Origin: JBDTMC01 sp039934475
GTDB taxonomy: Bacteria; Acidobacteriota; Terriglobia; Bryobacterales; Bryobacteraceae
Direction of reading: 5' to 3'
Assembly (NCBI GenBank): GCA_039934475.1
Contig: JBDTMC010000277.1
Location: 1-10,411 of the forward strand
Length of the DNA stretch: 10,411 nucleotides
In this document: in pieces, positions 6,356 to 10,411 of the stretch
Numbering within the stretch: position 1 is the stretch's first letter
Layout of the letters: the number at the start of each line of letters is the position of its first letter
Notes under the pieces: generated by a model
What the model saw: the letters and a program-made list of their open reading frames with translations, nothing else
Told to the model about the DNA's origin: nothing
Databases searched by the model: none
Translations under genes and position numbers: made by a program

Positions 6356-7276
6356 CTACTTCTGCCGCGCCTTGCGAATTTCGGCCAGCCGCTTCTTCAG
6401 GTAGTCGGCATACTCTTTCTTCAGTTCCGGATCCTTCGGACTGCCGTAGATGTCGCTCGATTTGTACTTTCCCTCGTCGAATTTCTTCTTCGTCCATTCG
6501 TCATGGACATGAATTTCATCGGCGTTGTCACAGACTTCTTTCACCATCTGCGGAGGAATGAAGTAGATTCCTTCTTTGTCCCCAAAGACCATATCGCCAG
6601 GCATTACCGTTGTGCCGCCGATTCGCACCGGGACGTTGATGCCTGTCAGCATCACGCTGCTGATCGGAGTGGGATGAACATTCCGGAAATACGCCGCCAT
6701 ATCGATTTCCGACAGACCTTCGAGATCCCGCACGGAGCCGTCAATCACCACGCCGCCCGTCTTCGTCGTCTTGTAAATGTAGTAGAAGAGGTTATCGCCG
6801 ACAATCGTGCCCCCCTCTTTTTTGCCGAACAGATCTACGACCAGGACGTCGCCCGGTTGCAGCATGTCGATCACAGTCTGGTTGCGTAAAGAGGAAAGTC
6901 CCGCCGCCTTTGCCTTTGCCTGTGCCACTTTGTCCACGTCTTCACGGAACGGCATGAACTGAGCCGTAAAGGCACGCCCGATCAGCTTCTTGTTCGGATG
7001 CAGCACCATGAAACCATCGGCGTATTGGTTGTTGTAGTTCTTCCGGGACATGATCGTCCACACGTCCTCGGCGGACATCCCCTTGGCCCGTTCCATGTAT
7101 TCGTCCGGCACCTTCGGACGCCCGTCATCGAACCGGCCAAACGGATTCTCAGCCGTATAGTCGATCAGTTCCTGTTTTGAGATCTGGAAGACTTGCGCGC
7201 TCGCCGGAGCGGTCGCCAGCAGCGCCACCAATCCAAGGGCCGCCGCGGCCAGGCCAATTTGTCTATTCAATGTCAT
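6356..7276 (-). CDS. Exported RraA/HMG-aldolase-family protein
   Basis: 306 residues. A Sec signal peptide (about 1-27, ending APASA before QVF) precedes an RraA-like domain (about 60-260). This family includes RNase E inhibitor RraA and divalent-metal aldolases for 4-hydroxy-4-methyl-2-oxoglutarate. Residues expected for aldolase activity are present: GDN at 160-162 and VIDGSVRD at 177-184, with R183 and D184 matching the substrate-binding arginine and metal-binding aspartate of the aldolases. PGDMVFGDKEGIYFIP (226-241) is the usual closing strand pair. It is longer than simple RraA proteins (about 160-240 residues) because of the signal, an extra N-terminal segment and a Lys-rich helical C-terminus (281-306). 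Export argues against RNase E control and for a retroaldolase or decarboxylase-like enzyme. GAGGAG upstream serves as ribosome binding site and overlaps the end of the enolase-superfamily gene, whose stop is only 5 bases before this ATG. Confidence 0.88.
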   Translation of the reverse strand: MTLNRQIGLAAAALGLVALLATAPASAQVFQISKQELIDYTAENPFGRFDDGRPKVPDEYMERAKGMSAEDVWTIMSRKNYNNQYADGFMVLHPNKKLIGRAFTAQFMPFREDVDKVAQAKAKAAGLSSLRNQTVIDMLQPGDVLVVDLFGKKEGGTIVGDNLFYYIYKTTKTGGVVIDGSVRDLEGLSEIDMAAYFRNVHPTPISSVMLTGINVPVRIGGTTVMPGDMVFGDKEGIYFIPPQMVKEVCDNADEIHVHDEWTKKKFDEGKYKSSDIYGSPKDPELKKEYADYLKKRLAEIRKARQK

Positions 7277-7281
7277 AGATT

Positions 7282-8649
7282 CTAACTCTCCTCATTCCGG
7301 CGGTTACCCCGCTGGCGGCTCCACAAACGGTCATTCGACTGGTTCGTATTCCACTGCGGCGTCGGCTCGAAGTAGCCAGGCTCCAGTAAGTGCTGTTTCA
7401 TCACGTCGTCATTCAACGTTACTCCCAGTCCCGGCTTGTCCGGCACCGTGATCCACCCATGATTCACAATCGGTTTCTCCACGCCTTCCACCAGGTCGTT
7501 CCACCACGGCACGTCTACCGAGTGATTCTCCAATACAAGGAAATTCTCAGTGGCCGCCGCGCAATGCACGTTCGCCATACAGGAAACCGGAGAACCGGCA
7601 AAATGCATGGCCATCGGAATCCCGTGTTCCTGTATGGCATCGCCGATCTTCTTCGTCTCGAGAATTCCGCCCGACGTAGCCAGGTCCGGATGAAGGATAT
7701 CCACTGAGTGATTCTTCGCCAGTTCGATGAAGCCTTCCTTGAGGTAAATGTCCTCGCCGGTACACAACGGCACGTTAATCGAAGTCTTGATCTCTTTCAG
7801 TATGTCGCTATATTCCCACGGCACCATGTCTTCGAGCCACGCCGGGTTATAGCGCTCCAGAGCGCGCGCGAGTCGGATGCAGGAATGCACGCCGATATGG
7901 CCAAAGTGATCGGCCGCCAGGGGTACTTCGTAACCGACTTCCTCGCGGATGGCCGCCATATAGTTCGCCATCGTGTCCACACCCTTCGCTGTTAGCTCAA
8001 TGCCCGTGAACATGTGCTGCACCCGTCCGCCGCCGGTTACCGGCACTCCGTCCGGCCGCGTGATGGTGCCTGGGATATCGGCCATCAAGTCAATCCCCAA
8101 ATCCATCTTCAGCCACGTAAACCCCTGATCCTTGCGCATCTTCAGACGCTTGCCATACACCTTGGGATCGTGGTCTTCCGTCGTGTCCGCATAGCAGCGA
8201 ATCTTGTCGCGGAACTTGCCGCCCAGCATCTGATACACCGGCACGTTGTAAGCCTTGCCGGCCAAGTCCCACAGCGCCATCTCAATGCCGCAGACACCGC
8301 CGGCCTGACGGGCGTGTCCCCCAAACTGTTTGATCTTGCGAAAGATTTTGTCGATATTGCAGGGATTTTCACCCAGCACGCGGCTCTTCAATGTCAGCGC
8401 GTAGTTCTTGTTGGCGCCGTCGCGCACCTCGCCCAGACCGTATAGCCCCTGATTCGTATCAATCCGGATGATGGGGCACGTCATCGGCGCGCCCTTGAGG
8501 GTGGCAATGCGCAGATCAGTAATCTTCAGGTCTGAGGGCTTAGAGTTCGTGTTGACGTTTTGCGGAGCGGCGTCCAGCGTATCGTCATCCCAAAATGTCA
8601 GCCCGAGCGCGGCGCCGAGGGAAGAAACAAACGATCGTCTGTGGAGCAT
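7282..8649 (-). CDS. Tat-exported mandelate racemase/muconate lactonizing enzyme family protein
   Basis: 455 residues of the enolase superfamily, whose members abstract the proton next to a carboxylate; many are acid-sugar dehydratases. The N-terminus MLHRRSFVSSLGAALG has the twin-arginine pattern (R4, R5, F7) of a Tat signal, so the folded, metal-loaded enzyme is probably exported. The N-terminal cap domain runs about 40-150, with the barrel after it. Candidate metal ligands are D247 (LAADHFG), E273 (WLEDMVP) and E299 (CTGEDIY). K181 lies in WLKMDLG, and H349 in MHFAGSP matches the C-terminal-side catalytic His of galactonate-dehydratase-like enzymes. The second-strand pattern is K-x-D, not K-x-K. 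An extra segment of about 30 residues lies between that strand and D247 (about 188-222). The start is ATG at 8649; GTG at 8661 would add four residues and cannot be excluded. The stop is 5 bases from the RraA-like start. The family is sure; dehydratase activity is likely; the substrate is unknown. Confidence 0.9.
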   Translation of the reverse strand: MLHRRSFVSSLGAALGLTFWDDDTLDAAPQNVNTNSKPSDLKITDLRIATLKGAPMTCPIIRIDTNQGLYGLGEVRDGANKNYALTLKSRVLGENPCNIDKIFRKIKQFGGHARQAGGVCGIEMALWDLAGKAYNVPVYQMLGGKFRDKIRCYADTTEDHDPKVYGKRLKMRKDQGFTWLKMDLGIDLMADIPGTITRPDGVPVTGGGRVQHMFTGIELTAKGVDTMANYMAAIREEVGYEVPLAADHFGHIGVHSCIRLARALERYNPAWLEDMVPWEYSDILKEIKTSINVPLCTGEDIYLKEGFIELAKNHSVDILHPDLATSGGILETKKIGDAIQEHGIPMAMHFAGSPVSCMANVHCAAATENFLVLENHSVDVPWWNDLVEGVEKPIVNHGWITVPDKPGLGVTLNDDVMKQHLLEPGYFEPTPQWNTNQSNDRLWSRQRGNRRNEES

Positions 8650-8675
8650 AACTGGCTTCACATTCTATACCTATT

Positions 8676-8693
8676 CAGACCATTTCGGGTCTG
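8676..8693. repeat. Perfect 6-bp inverted repeat in the gap before the enolase-superfamily gene
   Basis: CAGACC and GGTCTG flank the 6-base spacer ATTTCG in the 51-base gap between the secreted-protein gene (ends 8701) and the enolase-superfamily gene (starts 8649). No T-tract follows on either strand, so it is not a classical terminator. It could be an operator for the downstream pair or a small mRNA hairpin. No -10/-35 pair is clear here. Confidence 0.4.
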
Positions 8694-8700
8694 GTGGTCC

Positions 8701-9840
8701 TCAGCGTTCGCCCAGTTGGCGCTCCACCTGATTGATTGCTTTGGCGAAATCCTGAGGCGAATATATGTTCAGCACTTTGCCCTTCACGCGTCTCAGCGCG
8801 AATTGGATGGAATCGGGAAACTCCTGCCCCCGCCGGAAGCGCGACCGGTATTCGAAATAGAAGAAGGGCGGAGGCTTTCCCTCAATGTGAAGTGCGGACT
8901 GCGGCATCTTGTCGGCGAATCGCGACGCCGGACCCATCACGATCACTGCATCGGCTGGTTCAGACGCCTCCAACTCCGCATTCAAAAGATCGGCCAGCAG
9001 GTCCACGTGACCCTTGCGGTTCTGCAGCACCTTGATATCGATGAGCCCCAGTTCCAAGGCATCCATGGCCTCGGCCACTTTGCTGATCTCGGTCACTTGG
9101 AACTTGTCAGCCGCGAAGAGTTCGCGCTGCTGATCGAGGCTAAACAAAGACAGCTTCACGCTCGCCGCCGGCACCGACTCCAGTAGCGTGGCCAGGCTAC
9201 CCAGCAGCAGGGCGCGGTCATAGGCGCGCAGTCGCGTGGAACGGAGCGACAGCGGCGCCGCGTGCACCAACACCGTCAGGCGCGCCGTCCCTGGCTTTGC
9301 CAACGGAGGGCGGTTTCGGAAGCTGTAGTCCCAAACCGTGGCCGGCGGCATGCGCACCGTCACCCCGCCGTCGGAACCCTTCAGTTTGACGTCAACGCTC
9401 CAGCGCTTCCGGCAGGTCCGCACCTGGTCGTCCACCAACATCCAGTCGATGGCGTACCGGCCAACCCCCAGCAGATAGCTTCCACCCACCTCCAGGCTGA
9501 GGTTGGTGTGCGGCACATTCGGCAGGTTGAACTTACTCACCAGGTAGGAAGATTTGGCGCCCTCGGCTTCGGGAGTGACGCGGATGATAACACCCCACCT
9601 ATGCCCGGCGCCGAAGTATTGCTTCATTGGCACCCTCACCACGTACCCTGATTGAAAACGAAAGCCGAAGTCGATGCGCGGCTGCATAGGCATCACTTCG
9701 CAAGTCAACGTGCTGCGTTCGGTTGCGTCGAACCGCAGTAAATCGCGGTTCAGCTGGGACGGCTCTACCAGCATCTGACCAGTCGCCGCGGCCGCGTAGA
9801 AGAGTATGGCTGCTGCCAGCCTACCGCGCCGGAGGTTCAT
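8701..9840 (-). CDS. Secreted protein of unknown function, possible degenerate von Willebrand A-like fold
   Basis: 379 residues. The N-terminus (basic MNLRRGR, hydrophobic 9-20, then ATG before Q22) is a signal peptide, so the protein is probably periplasmic or surface-exposed. Residues about 25-175 are beta-rich (GYVVRVPMKQY, WGVIIRVTPE, RWSVDVKLKG), like an immunoglobulin-type or other beta-sandwich domain. From about 186 strands and helices alternate: ARLTVLVHAAPLS (186-198), SVKLSLFSLDQQREL (227-241), ADAVIVMGP (296-304). This is reminiscent of von Willebrand A-like domains seen in acidobacterial secreted proteins, but the DxSxS metal site is not visible, so the comparison is weak. ATG at 9840 has GGAGG six bases upstream, and its first 20 bases overlap the end of the transporter gene, so the two are probably co-expressed. 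I do not recognise a named family. Confidence 0.75.
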   Translation of the reverse strand: MNLRRGRLAAAILFYAAAATGQMLVEPSQLNRDLLRFDATERSTLTCEVMPMQPRIDFGFRFQSGYVVRVPMKQYFGAGHRWGVIIRVTPEAEGAKSSYLVSKFNLPNVPHTNLSLEVGGSYLLGVGRYAIDWMLVDDQVRTCRKRWSVDVKLKGSDGGVTVRMPPATVWDYSFRNRPPLAKPGTARLTVLVHAAPLSLRSTRLRAYDRALLLGSLATLLESVPAASVKLSLFSLDQQRELFAADKFQVTEISKVAEAMDALELGLIDIKVLQNRKGHVDLLADLLNAELEASEPADAVIVMGPASRFADKMPQSALHIEGKPPPFFYFEYRSRFRRGQEFPDSIQFALRRVKGKVLNIYSPQDFAKAINQVERQLGER

Positions 9841-10411
9841 TTCCGGCCTCCACTGCGCCTTTCCTTACATCCACCTGTGACAGTAGCGCCATACCTATAG
9901 CGAAGAACACGATCAACGACAAGATGGCCACACGGTAGCTACCCGTGAGTTGCAGACCTAAGCCGAATACCAGCGGGCCCAGCCAGCTTGTGCCCTTGTC
10001 GCTTACTTCGTAGAGACTAAAGTACTCCGCCTCGCGGCCCTTCGGGATCAGGAAGGAATACAAAGACCGGCTCAGCGCCTGTGTTCCGCCCAACACCAGG
10101 CCCACAATTACTCCCATCACGTAGAACTGCGCCTCACTGGAGACAAGTGCGTAGATATACACCAGCGTTACCGTCCACACCGCCAGACCCACCATCACCG
10201 CGTTCCTGTTCCCAAACCGCGCCGCGAGCCAGTTAAACGCCATGGCTCCGCCAAAAGCCACGAACTGGACCAACAGGATGACGCTGGTGATGGTGGCCAT
10301 GGGCAGTTTCAGTTCTTCCTGTCCGAACGCCGCGGCCAGCACAATCACGGTCTGGATGCCGTCGTTGTAAATCAGGTAGGCCAGCAGGAAGATGATCGTG
10401 TGGCGATATCG
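9821..10411 (-). CDS. UMF1-type MFS transporter, C-terminal half (runs off right edge)
   Basis: The frame is open to the window end, giving the last 196 residues of a major-facilitator protein. FLLAYLIYNDGIQTVIVLAA (8-27) and the loop GGTQALSRSLYSFLIPKGRE (108-127), followed by AEYFSLYEVSDKGTSWLGPL (128-147), are characteristic of the UMF1 group, related to fungal Atg22 vacuolar exporters. About six hydrophobic helices are visible (roughly 5-28, 38-58, 70-90, 97-113, 140-156, 160-178), consistent with the second half of a 12-helix transporter. The substrate is unknown; amino-acid export is known for Atg22 in yeast, but that does not transfer safely. A GTG at 10348 is internal, not the start, since conserved sequence continues upstream of it. 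Its stop lies 18-20 bases inside the secreted-protein gene. Confidence 0.9.
   Translation of the reverse strand, partial: RYRHTIIFLLAYLIYNDGIQTVIVLAAAFGQEELKLPMATITSVILLVQFVAFGGAMAFNWLAARFGNRNAVMVGLAVWTVTLVYIYALVSSEAQFYVMGVIVGLVLGGTQALSRSLYSFLIPKGREAEYFSLYEVSDKGTSWLGPLVFGLGLQLTGSYRVAILSLIVFFAIGMALLSQVDVRKGAVEAGNEPPAR

Noticed and set aside
6309..6497. 63-codon N-terminal extension of the M3 peptidase frame
   Set aside because: It overlaps the conserved 3' end of the RraA-like gene and reads as a charged shadow sequence; the ATG at 6308 gives the normal family length.
1..10411. Mobile elements, CRISPR arrays, tRNA/rRNA genes or riboswitches
   Set aside because: No transposase or integrase frames, regularly spaced repeats, tRNA-like cloverleaf or known riboswitch core was seen; the window is nearly filled by ordinary genes.

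Overview
This GC-rich bacterial window is compact and gene-dense, with nine of its ten genes on the minus strand. The gene content and protein style suggest an acidobacterium of the Solibacter/Bryobacter type: a UMF1-type transporter, a Tat-exported enolase-superfamily protein beside an exported RraA-like protein, and a short protein with a Pro-rich tail at hfq. That placement is inferred from recognition, not from a search. I see no insertion sequence, prophage, CRISPR array, tRNA or rRNA, and no gene broken inside the window. The two end genes are cut only by the window edges.

Layout. Positions 1-552 (minus) hold the N-terminal part of a family 2 glycosyltransferase. It is divergent from a RodZ-like membrane-anchored HTH protein at 597-1412 (plus), which meets phosphatidylglycerophosphate synthase pgsA (1409-2023, minus) tail to tail, so that the two stop codons share bases. 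The minus strand then continues upstream with hflX (2109-3482), hfq (3492-3794) and an unrecognised 102-residue protein (3897-4205). These form a likely transcription unit: orf102-hfq-hflX-pgsA. It is separated from the next minus-strand block by a small hairpin with a T-tract (4255-4279).

The second minus-strand block runs, in transcription order, from a UMF1-type MFS transporter (entering from the right edge, ending at 9821), through a secreted protein of unknown function (8701-9840) and a Tat-exported mandelate-racemase/muconate-lactonizing-type enolase-superfamily protein (7282-8649), to an exported RraA-like aldolase-family protein (6356-7276) and an M3 zinc oligopeptidase (4266-6308). 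Gaps are -20, 51, 5 and 47 bases, so it could be one transcript or two.

How the genes may work together. The hfq/hflX/pgsA group is housekeeping: RNA chaperone, ribosome-associated GTPase and phospholipid synthesis. The enolase-superfamily/RraA pair is the most interesting part. The two genes are 5 bases apart, both proteins carry export signals, and both belong to families that act on hydroxy- or keto-acids. They may form an extracytoplasmic dehydratase-plus-retroaldolase module for an unidentified acid sugar. No clearly new defence or mobile system is visible. The less ordinary observations are this exported pair, the uncharacterised protein leading the hfq operon, and the inverted rodZ/pgsA arrangement with overlapping stops.
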